From Hyphomicrobium album (lineage in GTDB: Bacteria; Pseudomonadota; Alphaproteobacteria; Rhizobiales; Hyphomicrobiaceae): DNA of 64,000 nt. Position 1 is the stretch's first letter. The number at the start of each line of letters is the position of its first letter. Made by a program: the position numbers and the translations under genes. Under the pieces are notes generated by a model that ran no database searches, was not told where the DNA came from, and saw only the letters and a program-made list of their open reading frames with translations. Location of the stretch: assembly GCF_009708035.1 (NCBI RefSeq), contig NZ_WMBQ01000001.1:1674001-1738000 (forward strand). The letters run 5' to 3'. Below, one piece after another: positions 8,218 through 18,016 of this stretch.

Positions 8218-9645
8218 ATGAACTCCATTCAGGCTGTCTCCCCACTTCGACCGGCGCGGCCGGTCTTCGGAGGCGGCGGGGACAGAGTGCAGACGCATCA
8301 GCAGACCACCGGTCGCGCCATCGGCGCGGGCATGATCGGCAACGTCCTCGAGTGGTACGACTTCGCCATCTACGGCTTCTTTGCCGTGGAGATCGGGCGC
8401 CAGTTTTTTTCTAATGAAAGCCCCATCGCGCAGCTGCTGGCGACGTTCGGCATCTTCGCCATCGGTTATCTGATGCGCCCCATTGGCGGCGTCCTCATCG
8501 GGCATGTCTCGGACCACTTCGGGCGGCGCACGGCGCTTGTCGCGTCGATCACGGCCATGGCCGTGCCCACGTTCTTGATCGGCGTGCTGCCGGCCTATGA
8601 AACGATCGGTGTATTGGCACCCATTGGGCTGACCGTTCTGCGCATGCTGCAGGGGCTGTCGCTCGGCGGCGAATATCCAAGCTCGATGGTGTTCCTGATC
8701 GAGCGCGCACCCGAGGGTCGTCGTGGCCTCATGGGCAGCCTTGCTAGCATCGGTGCGGTCACCGGACTGCTCCTCGGGTCGAGCGTCGGCGCCCTCCTCG
8801 CCGCGGTGATGCCGGCGGAAGCGCTCGCCGACTGGGGCTGGCGCCTGCCTTTCATTGCCGGGCTCGGCATCGGCCTGATGGGCAACCTCCTTCGCCGGCA
8901 CATCGCCGAAACGCTACCGGAGCGCAAGGCCGAGCGCGCGCCCATCGTCGAGACGTTGCGGGAACATTGGCGCCTCGTCGCCCGCATCGCCGCCGCGGCG
9001 TCGTTCAATGCCGTACCCTTCTATCTGCTGTTCGTTTTCCTGGTGAGCTCGATGCAGATCGTCGATGGCTTCGCGCCGGCGACCGCTCTCAAGATCAACA
9101 GTCTGAGCATGGCTGCACTAATTCCATTCAATCTGTTGGGAGCGTGGCTGTCCGACCGGTATGGCCGCAAACCCGTCATGCTGACGGCGGCGGCACTCGG
9201 TCTCGTCACCGCCTGGCCGCTGTTCTGGCTGATGAACCAGCCGGTACCGGCACTGGTCCTGTCGGGCCAGCTCGCAGCAGCCGTGTTCATCGGGCTGTTC
9301 AGCGCGGTGATGCCGGCGCTCTTCGTCGAAGCGACGCCCGCGCACGTGCGCTGCACGGCCGTGGCCCTCGGCTACAATCTTTGCCTCGGCATTCTCGGCG
9401 GCCTCACGCCGTTCGCTGCGACCTTGATCGTCGAGAAGAGCGGCAATCACCTCGCCCCGGCGTTCCTGATCATGGGCGCCGCCGCCATCGCCTTCGTCGC
9501 GGTGCTGACGTTCAAGGAGACGTACCGAATGCCCTTGCCGGGCAGCGTCGTCGATCCGCGCAGCAGCCGCAAACGCGAGCGCTCCCGCGGCCAACCGGCG
9601 ACGGCGCAGCGCCCTGCCTATGCGATGATATCGGGAAGAAGCTGA
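8218..9645 (+). CDS. MFS transporter, metabolite:H+ symporter type
   Basis: A 475-residue polytopic protein with about 12 hydrophobic helices. GNVLEWYDFAIYGFF near the N terminus and the loop-2 signature GHVSDHFGRRTA are characteristic of the MHS family (ProP/KgtP/ShiA-like organic-acid or osmolyte:proton symporters). The exact substrate cannot be read from sequence. The annotated ATG has no clear ribosome site; a GTG at 8287 after a GGAGG tract is a plausible alternative that removes 23 residues. The last 28 bases overlap the converging YdcH-like gene. Confidence 0.9.
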   Translation: MNSIQAVSPLRPARPVFGGGGDRVQTHQQTTGRAIGAGMIGNVLEWYDFAIYGFFAVEIGRQFFSNESPIAQLLATFGIFAIGYLMRPIGGVLIGHVSDHFGRRTALVASITAMAVPTFLIGVLPAYETIGVLAPIGLTVLRMLQGLSLGGEYPSSMVFLIERAPEGRRGLMGSLASIGAVTGLLLGSSVGALLAAVMPAEALADWGWRLPFIAGLGIGLMGNLLRRHIAETLPERKAERAPIVETLREHWRLVARIAAAASFNAVPFYLLFVFLVSSMQIVDGFAPATALKINSLSMAALIPFNLLGAWLSDRYGRKPVMLTAAALGLVTAWPLFWLMNQPVPALVLSGQLAAAVFIGLFSAVMPALFVEATPAHVRCTAVALGYNLCLGILGGLTPFAATLIVEKSGNHLAPAFLIMGAAAIAFVAVLTFKETYRMPLPGSVVDPRSSRKRERSRGQPATAQRPAYAMISGRS

Positions 9646-9824
9646 TCCTCGATCGCGGTCATGCGATCCTTGATGGCGAGCTTCCGCTTTTTCAGCCGCT
9701 TCACGAGCAGCTGATCCGCCGAGGCCTGGTCCTCGAGCAATATGATCTGGTCGTCGAGCTCGCGGTGCTCCGCCCTGAGCTTGACGAGTTCGTCCCGAAG
9801 CTCTCTCTCGTCGATGCGCTTCAT
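9618..9824 (-). CDS. YdcH-like DUF465 protein
   Basis: A 68-residue, highly charged helical hairpin protein of the DUF465/YdcH family. It has a heptad-like pattern from ERELRDELVKLRAEHRELD to LVKRLKKRKLAIKD. The family's function is unknown. The ATG at 9824 starts the conserved part; a longer upstream frame lacks family character. Its 3' end overlaps the end of the MFS gene by 28 bases on the opposite strand. A second family member lies 260 bases away, pointing the other way. Confidence 0.8.
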   Translation of the reverse strand: MKRIDERELRDELVKLRAEHRELDDQIILLEDQASADQLLVKRLKKRKLAIKDRMTAIEDQLLPDIIA

Positions 9825-10084
9825 TGGCCGGCCGGTCAATGCCCCTCTTAAACACCGCGCGAGCGGCCGGAATATCCGCTTGTTCCTTGTATATGGCAAG
9901 TCATACGCGCGCGTCGCGGTACATTATTCGTAGAGGTTGCCTGCACACGCGCGGCGATAAGTTCGACTAAGGCTCATGCCGCTATTTTCATCAAAAATTA
10001 CGCGATCACGACCGAGGGCAGGCATTGGACAAGGCCACAATGTTCTGTCACGCTACGCTGTCTCTTCAACATCCATGGAGGACC

Positions 10085-10267
10085 ATGATGGCGCTTGTAG
10101 CTCATATCGCGGAGCTAGCAGAGAAGCACAAACTTCTCGAGCGTAGGATTGAAGAAGCGGTCTCCCGCCCCGGTTCGGACGACCTGGAAATCCACCGAAT
10201 GAAGCTGGAGAAGCTGAAGCTAAAGGACGAGATCGCTCGTCTCAGCGGCAGCGAGACACGACACTAG
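10085..10267 (+). CDS. YdcH-like DUF465 protein, second copy
   Basis: A 60-residue charged helical protein with the DUF465 pattern (HIAELAEKHKLLERRIEEA ... HRMKLEKLKLKDEIARL). It starts at tandem ATGs (10085/10088) directly after a GGAGG ribosome site at 10077-10081. It is divergent from the first DUF465 gene. The family commonly occurs in several copies in Hyphomicrobiales. A GC-rich hairpin follows the stop codon. Confidence 0.85.
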   Translation: MMALVAHIAELAEKHKLLERRIEEAVSRPGSDDLEIHRMKLEKLKLKDEIARLSGSETRH

Positions 10268-10281
10268 ACGATTGAGCGGCA

Positions 10282-10302
10282 GGCGAGCGGGCCCCGCTCG
10301 CC
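10282..10302 (+). terminator. GC-rich hairpin after the second DUF465 gene
   Basis: An 8-bp stem GGCGAGCG / CGCTCGCC extended by inner G-C pairs, starting 15 bases after the stop codon. It is followed only by a short pyrimidine tract (TTCCCTCC), so termination is plausible but not certain. It could also serve the converging acyl-CoA synthetase gene. Confidence 0.35.
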
Positions 10303-10372
10303 TTCCCTCCCCACAGTACGGCGATTTTGGTCAACGTTGCACCGGCCGATGATCCTTCCGGCCGCTAAGTGC

Positions 10373-12001
10373 TCACGCGTTTTTGGCCAGCTCGCGCAGC
10401 TTGAATTTCTGAATCTTTCCGGTCGATGTGCGCGGCACCTCCGCGAACACGATGTGTCGCGGGCATTTGTATTTCGCCAGCCGGTCGCGGCACCAGCCGA
10501 GTAGCTCGTCCGCCGTCGCCGCCATCCCCGGGCGCAGCTCGATGAACGCGCAAGGCGTCTCGCCCCACTTCTCGTCCGGCTTGGCGACGACCGCGCAATA
10601 GGCGACAGACGGATGCTTGTAGAGCACGTCCTCGACCTCGATCGACGAGATATTCTCGCCGCCCGAGATGATGATGTCCTTGGAGCGGTCTTTGAGCTGG
10701 ATGTAGCCGTCCGGGTACAGCACGCCGAGATCGCCCGAGTGGAACCAGCCGCCGGCGAATGCCTCATCCGTGGCCGACGGGTTCTTGAGGTAGCCCTTCA
10801 TGACGATGTTGCCGCGGAACATGACCTCGCCGATGGTCTCGCCGTCCGCCGGCACACGCTCCATCGTCATGGGATCCATGACGGTGAGGTCTTCCAGCGC
10901 CAGGTAACGCACGCCCTGGCGGGTGCGCTTTAGGGCGCGGCCCTCGTCATCGAGCTCGTTCCACTCGCGGTTCCACTCGTTCGCCACCGCGGGGCCGTAG
11001 GTTTCGGTGAGCCCATAGAGGTGGGTGAGGTGGAAGCCGGCGGCGGTCATCGCGTCGAGCACGGACTGCGGCGGCGGGGCCGCGGCGTGATTGACCGACA
11101 CCTTATGCGGGATCTCGCATTTCTCGTCGGGCGCCGCGTTGAGCAGCGTCGCCATGACGATCGGCGCGCCGGAAAGGTGCGTCACGGTGTGCTCGACGAT
11201 CGCGTCGTACATCGCCTTGGCGCGCACCCAGCGCAGGCACACGTGCGTGCCGGCGACGGCCGACAGCGACCAGGGAAAGCACCAGCCGTTGCAATGAAAC
11301 ATCGGCAGCGTCCACAGGTACACCGGGTGCTGCCCCATGCCGGCTTCGAGGTTGTTGGCGTAGCACATCAGCGCCGCGCCACGGTGGTGATACACCACGC
11401 CCTTCGGGTTGCCAGTGGTGCCAGACGTGTAGTTGAGCGAGATGGCGTCCCATTCGTCGGCCGGCATCGGCCACTCGAATGCCGGATCGCCCGCAGCGAT
11501 AAAGTTCTCGTATTCCTCGTACGATAGCCGCCATCCCGTCTGCGGAAATTCCGGGTCGTCGTAGTCGATGACCATAGGTTTCACCTTCGCGAGTGCCAGC
11601 GCCTCCTTGGAGAGGGTCGCGAACTCGCGGTCGGTGATGAAGAGTTTGGAATTGGCGTGATCGAGCTGGAAAGCGACGATCGGCGCGTCGAGGCGGGTGT
11701 TGATCGTGTGCAGGACGGCGCCGGTCATCGGCACGCCGTAGTGCGCCTCGAGCATCGGCGGCGTGTTGGCGAGCATCACCGAGACGGTGTCGCCGGGCTT
11801 GATGCCGCGCGCTTTCAGCGCCGAGGCGAGCCGCCGGCAGCGCGCATAGAACTCGGCGTAGGTGAAGCGCTGTCGGCCGTGGATGATCGCCGTATGGTTC
11901 GGGTAGACGAGCGCCGCGCGCTGCAGGAACTGGAGAGGCGTCAGCGGCTGGTAGTTGGCGGCATTCTTGTCGAGATTCTCGTTGTACGGGTTGGATGGCA
12001 T
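10373..12001 (-). CDS. acyl-CoA synthetase (AMP-forming, medium-chain/DmdB-like)
   Basis: A 542-residue ANL-superfamily ligase activating a carboxylic acid to its CoA thioester through an acyl-adenylate. The P-loop-like motif LNYTSGTTGNPKGVVYHH, the LYGLTETYGP motif, the GWFHSGDLG aspartate motif and the C-terminal STGKIQKFKLRE lysine are all visible. The N-terminal NPYNENLDKNAANYQPLTP pattern is typical of the group called acyl-CoA synthetase or 3-methylmercaptopropionate-CoA ligase (DmdB-like) in alphaproteobacteria. The substrate cannot be decided from sequence. Confidence 0.9.
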   Translation of the reverse strand: MPSNPYNENLDKNAANYQPLTPLQFLQRAALVYPNHTAIIHGRQRFTYAEFYARCRRLASALKARGIKPGDTVSVMLANTPPMLEAHYGVPMTGAVLHTINTRLDAPIVAFQLDHANSKLFITDREFATLSKEALALAKVKPMVIDYDDPEFPQTGWRLSYEEYENFIAAGDPAFEWPMPADEWDAISLNYTSGTTGNPKGVVYHHRGAALMCYANNLEAGMGQHPVYLWTLPMFHCNGWCFPWSLSAVAGTHVCLRWVRAKAMYDAIVEHTVTHLSGAPIVMATLLNAAPDEKCEIPHKVSVNHAAAPPPQSVLDAMTAAGFHLTHLYGLTETYGPAVANEWNREWNELDDEGRALKRTRQGVRYLALEDLTVMDPMTMERVPADGETIGEVMFRGNIVMKGYLKNPSATDEAFAGGWFHSGDLGVLYPDGYIQLKDRSKDIIISGGENISSIEVEDVLYKHPSVAYCAVVAKPDEKWGETPCAFIELRPGMAATADELLGWCRDRLAKYKCPRHIVFAEVPRTSTGKIQKFKLRELAKNA

Positions 12002-12217
12002 GTCCGGCCGGGCGCTCGATGAGGGAACTGCAGCGAAATGGTAGTGGCGAAAAAACGCTAGCGAAAGCCGCCTGTGCGGGCAACGCCGATGTCGGCTGCC
12101 TAATCCGTGTGCGGCCTGCCGGTGCCTATCCTCCAGATTCTGCCTGGAGACGGCTTTTGCTGCGGAAAGGAAGGCGCTAGCATCAGGGCATCGCCAGGTC
12201 GGCTATGGGAGATGGCC

Positions 12218-12298
12218 ATGAGCGAGCTGAAGCAGCAGTCGATCGCATTGTGGATCCTGCTGATGCTGCTGATCTTGGTGCCTTGGGCACTTGAGTAG
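12218..12298 (+). CDS. 26-residue single-pass membrane miniprotein
   Basis: A very short reading frame, MSELKQQS followed by a 17-residue hydrophobic helix (IALWILLMLLILVPWAL) ending in Glu. A GGGAG ribosome site lies six bases before the ATG at 12218, which favours it over the in-frame ATG at 12212. It looks like a genuine small membrane protein, lying between the divergent acyl-CoA synthetase and the converging trcR. No family is recognised. Confidence 0.5.
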   Translation: MSELKQQSIALWILLMLLILVPWALE

Positions 12299-12403
12299 TG
12301 TCATAGCGCGCGAGTAGCGCGTGCTGCCGGCGAGGAACGGGCGACCTTTCGCGCACGTGAAGTCGGCACTCGCCAGCATCAGGGCATAAGGCGCCCGACG
12401 CCG

Positions 12404-13153
12404 TTACTGCTGGTCGTCGTCGTCCGTGCGCTCGCCGCCCGAAAGCTCCTTGAGCTTGGCGAAGACACGCGCCTGCTCCTCTTTCTCAGTCTCCTCGCGC
12501 AGCTCCTCATGCTTGGGCTGCATGATCTCGACCTTGCGCTCGGGCGCCGGCTGCGTCGTCTCTTCGGTCGGCAGCAGCGTGCCGGCCTTCTCCATGCCGG
12601 GCTTGTCCTTGCGGTCGCGCTCCAGACGGCGCGCTGCCTTCTTCACTTCGGCGTCGAGGTCGATCTGCGAGCACAGACCCAACGTCACCGGGTCCTGCGG
12701 CGTCAGGTTCGGCGCGTTCCAGTGCGAGCGCTCGCGGATCTGCGTGATGGTCGGCTTCGTGGTGCCGACGAGACGCATGATCTGGCTGTCCTTCAGCTCC
12801 GGATGGTTGCGCAGGAGCCAGAGCACGGCGTTGGGCCGGTCCTGGCGGCGCGACACGGGCGTGTAGCGCGGCCCCTTGCGCGACGGCGTCTCGGGGACGA
12901 TCACCTTCGGCTCGGCGAGGTGCAGATCGCGGGACGGATCGCGCTCGGCTTCCTCGATCGCCTCGCGCGTCAACTGGCCCGAGGTGACCGGGTCGAGGCC
13001 CTTGATGCCCTGCGCCACGTCGCCGTCGGCGATGCCTTTCACCTCCAGCACGTGCAGGCCGCAGAAAGCGGCGATCTGCTCGAACGTCAGCGACGTGTTC
13101 GAGACGAGCCAAACGGCCGTCGCCTTGGGCATCAGGGGCTTGCGATCGCTCAT
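12404..13153 (-). CDS. trcR: DUF1013 cell-cycle transcriptional regulator TrcR-like
   Basis: A 249-residue DUF1013 protein. The first 175 residues contain two helix-turn-helix-like segments (AVWLVSNTSLTFEQIAAFCG and LWLLRNHPELKDSQIMRLVG). A charged C-terminal tail with predicted helix (EELREETEKEEQARVFAKLKE) follows. The family is restricted to alphaproteobacteria; in Caulobacter, TrcR is a transcription factor linked to cell-cycle genes. Divergent from phaJ. Regulation of this copy is not visible. Confidence 0.88.
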   Translation of the reverse strand: MSDRKPLMPKATAVWLVSNTSLTFEQIAAFCGLHVLEVKGIADGDVAQGIKGLDPVTSGQLTREAIEEAERDPSRDLHLAEPKVIVPETPSRKGPRYTPVSRRQDRPNAVLWLLRNHPELKDSQIMRLVGTTKPTITQIRERSHWNAPNLTPQDPVTLGLCSQIDLDAEVKKAARRLERDRKDKPGMEKAGTLLPTEETTQPAPERKVEIMQPKHEELREETEKEEQARVFAKLKELSGGERTDDDDQQ

Positions 13154-13373
13154 GGGGGCTTAACCTCCGGCTTCCTGCGTCGGTCCGCAGGGCCAAGTAT
13201 TTTCTGACAACTGGGGAATTGCGCGCCTTATAGCTTGCGCGCTCCCCGGCGGCAACCCAAGCCTCGGTCGATGGTTGCAGCCTCACTAGCGGGCCATGTT
13301 GCCCCTTAATGTAGGCACGGATAGTGTCGCCGCCGACCAGCTGGGGCGGATCGGGCACGGGAAGGGCTTGAGC

Positions 13374-13808
13374 ATGGGCAATACGCCAAAGAGTGTTTAT
13401 TTCGAAGACCTTAGCGTTGGCCAGGAGGCGAGCCACTCCAATACGGTGACGGCGGACATCATCCGCGCCTTCGCCGACGTCTCGGGCGACCGCAACCCCG
13501 TGCACGTCGACGCCGAGTATGCAGCGACAACGATGTTCAAAGAGCGGATTGCCCACGGAATGTTGTCGGCCGCCTACATCTCGGCGGTGTTCGGCATGCA
13601 GCTCCCCGGCCCCGGCGCGATCTACATTTCGCAGACGCTGAACTTCAAGGCGCCGGTGAAGATCGGCGACACGGTGGTGACCACGGTAAAGGTCGCCGAG
13701 CTCGTCCCCGAGAAGAAGCGCGCCAAGTTCGAGTGCGTATGCGCCGTCAACGGCAAGCCGGTGGTGCAAGGCGAGGCAGTGCTCATGGTGCCGGCGCGTC
13801 CGGCGTGA
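13374..13808 (+). CDS. phaJ: MaoC-family (R)-specific enoyl-CoA hydratase
   Basis: A 144-residue single hot-dog-fold hydratase. The hydratase-2 motif is intact: ADVSGDRNPVHVDAEYA holds the catalytic Asp and His, followed by RIAHGMLSAAYIS. PhaJ-type enzymes convert trans-2-enoyl-CoA to (R)-3-hydroxyacyl-CoA, feeding fatty acids into polyhydroxyalkanoate. That fits the PHA depolymerase gene at 45 kb. The ATG at 13374 follows a GAAGGG ribosome site; the upstream extension is not family-like. A role in other (R)-hydroxyacyl reactions is possible. Confidence 0.85.
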   Translation: MGNTPKSVYFEDLSVGQEASHSNTVTADIIRAFADVSGDRNPVHVDAEYAATTMFKERIAHGMLSAAYISAVFGMQLPGPGAIYISQTLNFKAPVKIGDTVVTTVKVAELVPEKKRAKFECVCAVNGKPVVQGEAVLMVPARPA

Positions 13809-13862
13809 GCGAGGCCCGGGCCACGGGGTTGCGTGCATGCGTGCGTTCGCGGCGGAGGCGGG

Positions 13863-14789
13863 ATGCTCGTCGTTCAAGGCTATAAGAACGTGCCGGCGGA
13901 GGCGCGCGGCGCCGCGATCGCCATCGGCAATTTCGACGGCGTGCACCGTGGGCACCAGGCGCTGTTGCGCGCGGCGGCAGCGATCGGCCGCGAGCTCGGC
14001 GTGCCAGCCGGGGCGCTGATCTTCGAGCCGCATCCGCGCGAGTTCTTTCACCCGGAAGAGCCCCATTTCCATCTGACGACGCTCAAGCAGAAGCTCGAGC
14101 TGTTCGAGCGCGCGGGACTCGCGCTAGCGGTCGTGCTGCCGTTCGACGCCAAGCTCGCGTCGCTCTCGGCGGAAGATTTCGTCGCCCTCGTCGTCGTCGA
14201 CGGCATCGGTGCCCGGCACGTGGTCATCGGTCACGACTTCTTTTTCGGACGCAAGCGCGGCGGCACGCCAGAGACGATGCAGGACGCGGGCGCCAAGTAC
14301 GGCTTCGGCGTCACGATCATTCCGCCCGTGGCCGAGGACGGCGAAGTGTTCTCGTCGAGCTCGATCCGCCTGCACCTCGCGCAGGGCGACGTTAAGGGTG
14401 CGGCGCGGCTCTTGGGGCGCCATTGGCGGATCGACGGCACGGTCGTGGGCGGTGCCAAGCGCGGCACCGACCTCGGGTTCCCGACCGCCAATATTCCGCT
14501 GCCGAAAGGCACGGCGCTCGGGCATGGCATCTACGCCGTGCGGGTGCACCTCGCCGGCGAGCATCATGACGGCGCTGCCTACCTCGGCACGCGGCCGACC
14601 TATGACAACGGCATGCCGGTGCTGGAGGTGTTCCTGCTCGACTTCGATGGCGATCTCTATGGGCGCGAGATCGACGTCGAGTTCGTCGACTTCATCCGCG
14701 GCGACCGGAAGTTCGATTCGAGCGAGGCGCTCATCAGCCAGATGCAGGCGGACTGCGAACGCATCCGCGACATCCTGGCCGACCACTAA
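13863..14789 (+). CDS. ribF: bifunctional riboflavin kinase/FAD synthetase
   Basis: A 308-residue protein. The N-terminal FAD synthetase (nucleotidyltransferase) domain has AIAIGNFDGVHRGHQ, and the C-terminal riboflavin kinase domain has GTDLGFPTANI and a GxY-like strand TRPTYD. It makes FMN and then FAD from riboflavin and ATP. The ATG at 13863 directly after GGCGGAGGCGGG is preferred to an upstream ATG at 13833. It is the first gene of a ribF-ileS-lspA order common in proteobacteria. Confidence 0.95.
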   Translation: MLVVQGYKNVPAEARGAAIAIGNFDGVHRGHQALLRAAAAIGRELGVPAGALIFEPHPREFFHPEEPHFHLTTLKQKLELFERAGLALAVVLPFDAKLASLSAEDFVALVVVDGIGARHVVIGHDFFFGRKRGGTPETMQDAGAKYGFGVTIIPPVAEDGEVFSSSSIRLHLAQGDVKGAARLLGRHWRIDGTVVGGAKRGTDLGFPTANIPLPKGTALGHGIYAVRVHLAGEHHDGAAYLGTRPTYDNGMPVLEVFLLDFDGDLYGREIDVEFVDFIRGDRKFDSSEALISQMQADCERIRDILADH

Positions 14790-14814
14790 TTTCACCGATG
14801 GGCGGGGGCGAGGG

Positions 14815-14836
14815 GGCGCCTGGATATACAGGCGCC
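14815..14836 (+). promoter_or_regulatory. hairpin in the ribF-ileS spacer
   Basis: A perfect 8-bp stem GGCGCCTG / CAGGCGCC with loop GATATA, followed 12 bases later by a second small stem CCCGG / CCGGG. Both sit in the 89-base leader of ileS. No T-run follows, so it may be an RNA-processing or attenuation element, or a leaky terminator, rather than a full stop between ribF and ileS. Confidence 0.3.
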
Positions 14837-14878
14837 ATGTTGCTAGAACCCCGGCTTGTAACCGGGAAGACCTGATCG

Positions 14879-17800
14879 ATGGCGAAGGACAGCGGCGGCA
14901 AAGACGCCGTCAAAGCGAAGCAGAAGTCGGCTGCGAATGCCCCGGCGGCAGCACCTGAGCACGCGGCAAAGCAGGCCGAGGCGGCGGTTCCGGCCGGCGA
15001 GGAAGGCCGCGACTGGAGCAAGACGCTGTTCCTGCCGGAGACCGACTTTCCAATGCGCGCCGGTCTGCCCGATCTCGAGCCGCGCCTGCTCGCCCGCTGG
15101 AGCGAGATGGGACTTTACGAGCTGCTGCGCCAGAAGGGCCGCAACAAGCCGAAGTTCCTGCTGCACGACGGGCCACCCTACGCCAACGGCAACATCCACA
15201 TCGGGCATGCGCTCAACAAGATTCTCAAAGATCTCGTCGTCAAATCGCAGGGCATGCTCGGCTTCGATTCCAACTACGTGCCGGGCTGGGACTGCCACGG
15301 TCTGCCGATCGAGTGGAAGATCGAGGAGAAGTATCGCGCCAAGGGCCGCAACAAGGACGCGGTGCCGATCAACGAGTTCCGCGATGAATGCCGCGAGTTC
15401 GCGGCGCATTGGATCGACGTACAGCGCGAGGAGTTCAAGCGCCTCGGCGTCATCGGCGACTGGGCGCATCCCTACAAGACGATGGACTATCCGGCGGAGT
15501 CGATCATCGCCGGCGAGATCATGAAGTTCGCGATGAACGGCACGCTCTATCGCGGCTCGAAGCCGGTGATGTGGTCGGTGGTCGAGAAGACCGCGCTCGC
15601 CGAGGCCGAGGTCGAGTACCAGGACTATCAGTCGGACATGATCTGGGTGAAGTTCCCGGTCGACGCGATGGCTGTGCCTGCAGCAACAAGTGCCGTCGCG
15701 GCGGCGCGGCAAGCCGACGCTACTACGAATGCTTCGATTGTCATTTGGACGACAACACCGTGGACCCTCCCCGGCAACCGCGCCATCTCGTTCTCTTCGA
15801 AGATTGGCTATGGCCTCTACGAGGTGACGGCTGCGCCGGACGGCAATTGGGCGAAGGTTGGCGACAAGTACATCCTCGCCGACAAGCTCGCTGCTGAGGT
15901 CATGAAGGCGGCAAAGGTGGAAGCCTGGGAGAAGCGCGCCGACGTTTCGTCGGAACAACTAGCTGGGCTCGTCGCTGCGCACCCGCTTGCCAAGCTCGGC
16001 TACGGCTTCGAAGTGCCCCTGCTCGACGGCGATCACGTCACCGACGACACCGGCACCGGCTTTGTGCACACCGCGCCCAGCCACGGTGCCGACGATTACA
16101 GCATCTGGATCGCCAACGCGGCGAAGCTCAAAGAGAGCGGCGTCGACACCACGATCCCCTTCACCGTCGATGCCGAGGGCGTTTTCACCAAGGATGCGCC
16201 GGGCTTCGAAGGCAAGCGCGTCCTGAACGAGAAGGGCGACAAGGGCGACGCCAACGATGCGGTGATCAAGGCGCTGGCCGAGGCCGGCAACATCATCGCG
16301 CGCGGGCGCCTGAAGCATCAGTATCCGCACTCGTGGCGCTCCAAGAAGCCGGTGATCTTCCGCAACACGCCGCAGTGGTTCATCGCCATGGACCGCCCGG
16401 TGAAGGGCATCCCGAAGAGCAACAACCAGACGCTGCGCCAGCTCGCCGCGAAGGCGATCGAGGAGACGGAGTGGGTGCCGCAGTCGGGCGAGAACCGCAT
16501 CCGTGGCATGGTCGAGGGGCGCCCCGACTGGGTCGTGTCGCGCCAGCGCGCCTGGGGCGTGCCGATCACGGTGTTCCGCAACAAGGAAACGGGCGAGGTC
16601 ATCCCGTCGGCGAAGTTCGGCAAGTCGAAGGAGCTGATCGGGCGCGTCACGACGGCCTTCGCCGAGAAGGGCGCCGACGTGTGGTTCGAGGAAGGCGCTA
16701 AAGAACGCTTCCTCGACGGTCTCGTCGACAATCCCAACGAGTGGCAGCAGGTGCGCGACATTCTCGACGTGTGGTTCGATTCCGGCTCGACGCACGCCTT
16801 CACGCTGGAGGACCCGCAGCACTTCCCGACGCTCGCCGGCATCAAGCGCGTGCGCGACGGCGGTAAGGACCGCGTGATGTATCTCGAGGGCTCCGACCAG
16901 CATCGCGGCTGGTTCCAGTCGTCGCTCTTGGAATCGTGCGGGACGCGCGGACGCGCACCCTTCGACATCGTCCTGACGCACGGCTTCGTCCTCGACGAGA
17001 AGGCGCAGAAGATGTCGAAGTCGGACGGCAACGTTGTCGCCCCGCAGGACGTCATGAGCAAGTCCGGCGCCGACATCCTGCGCCTGTGGGTCGCCGCGTC
17101 CGACTATTCCGACGACCTGCGCATCGGCCCCGACATCCTCAAGAACTTCGTCGAGACCTACCGCAAGCTGCGCAACACGCTGCGCTGGATGCTCGGCGCG
17201 CTGGCGCACCTGGACGACGACGAGCGCGTCAAATTCAAGGACATGCGCGAGTTCGAGCTGGAGCGGCTGATGCTGCATCGCCTGACCGAGCTCGATGCAG
17301 AAGTCCGCGCCGCCTACGACACCTACGACTATCGCAAGGTCGTGGCGGTGCTGGCGCAGTTCATGAACACCGAGCTGTCGGCCTTCTACTTCGACATCCG
17401 CAAGGACGCGCTCTACTGCGACCCCTATTCGAGCACCAAGCGCCGCGCGGCGTTGACGGTGATCGACGAGATCTTCAAGGCCCTCGTCGCCTGGCTGGCG
17501 CCGATCCTATCGTTCACGGCGGAGGAAGCCTGGCTCGCCCGCGTACCGGGCCGCGAGGGATCGGTGCATCTCGAAACATTCCCCACGCTCGAGAAGGCGT
17601 GGCGCGACGACGAGCTGGCCAAGAAGTGGGAGCGCGTACGCGACGTGCGCCGTGTCATCACCGGCGCGCTGGAATTGGAGCGCGCGGCCAAGCGCATCGG
17701 CTCGAGCCTCGAGGCGGCGCCCGAGGTCTACGTCGCCGACAAGGAGCTGCTGCGGGCGCTGGAAGGCGTCGAGCTGGAGGAAGTTTCCATCACCAGCGCG

Positions 17801-18016
17801 GCTCGTCTCATCGCCAAGTCGCCGCCCGAAGGCGCCTTTGCGCTACCGGATGTGGCGGGGGTGGGTGTCGTCGTGAAGCTGGCGCAAGGCAAGAAGTGCG
17901 CGCGTTCCTGGCGCATCGTGCCCGACGTCGGTGCCGATCCCGAGTATCCAGATCTGTCGCCCCGCGATGCCGAAGCGGTGCGCGAGTTCGACGCCCGCGC
18001 GAAAGGTGACGCATGA
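14879..18016 (+). CDS. ileS: isoleucyl-tRNA synthetase
   Basis: A 1045-residue class I synthetase charging tRNA-Ile. The HIGH motif appears as [14 protein letters not shown] near residue 100, and the KMSKS loop as QKMSKSDGN near 715. The connective editing domain includes [12 protein letters not shown], and [10 protein letters not shown] and [10 protein letters not shown] are typical IleS blocks. An Ala/Lys-rich N-terminal extension of about 45 residues is present. lspA starts four bases before its stop codon, so the genes are coupled. Confidence 0.97.
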   Translation: MAKDSGGKDAVKAKQKSAANAPAAAPEHAAKQAEAAVPAGEEGRDWSKTLFLPETDFPMRAGLPDLEPRLLARWSEMGLYELLRQKGRNKPKFLLHDGPPYANGNIHIGHALNKILKDLVVKSQGMLGFDSNYVPGWDCHGLPIEWKIEEKYRAKGRNKDAVPINEFRDECREFAAHWIDVQREEFKRLGVIGDWAHPYKTMDYPAESIIAGEIMKFAMNGTLYRGSKPVMWSVVEKTALAEAEVEYQDYQSDMIWVKFPVDAMAVPAATSAVAAARQADATTNASIVIWTTTPWTLPGNRAISFSSKIGYGLYEVTAAPDGNWAKVGDKYILADKLAAEVMKAAKVEAWEKRADVSSEQLAGLVAAHPLAKLGYGFEVPLLDGDHVTDDTGTGFVHTAPSHGADDYSIWIANAAKLKESGVDTTIPFTVDAEGVFTKDAPGFEGKRVLNEKGDKGDANDAVIKALAEAGNIIARGRLKHQYPHSWRSKKPVIFRNTPQWFIAMDRPVKGIPKSNNQTLRQLAAKAIEETEWVPQSGENRIRGMVEGRPDWVVSRQRAWGVPITVFRNKETGEVIPSAKFGKSKELIGRVTTAFAEKGADVWFEEGAKERFLDGLVDNPNEWQQVRDILDVWFDSGSTHAFTLEDPQHFPTLAGIKRVRDGGKDRVMYLEGSDQHRGWFQSSLLESCGTRGRAPFDIVLTHGFVLDEKAQKMSKSDGNVVAPQDVMSKSGADILRLWVAASDYSDDLRIGPDILKNFVETYRKLRNTLRWMLGALAHLDDDERVKFKDMREFELERLMLHRLTELDAEVRAAYDTYDYRKVVAVLAQFMNTELSAFYFDIRKDALYCDPYSSTKRRAALTVIDEIFKALVAWLAPILSFTAEEAWLARVPGREGSVHLETFPTLEKAWRDDELAKKWERVRDVRRVITGALELERAAKRIGSSLEAAPEVYVADKELLRALEGVELEEVSITSAARLIAKSPPEGAFALPDVAGVGVVVKLAQGKKCARSWRIVPDVGADPEYPDLSPRDAEAVREFDARAKGDA

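Noticed and set aside
15959-17278. 439-codon minus-strand frame
   Set aside because: Antisense to ileS; no recognisable domain or ribosome site.
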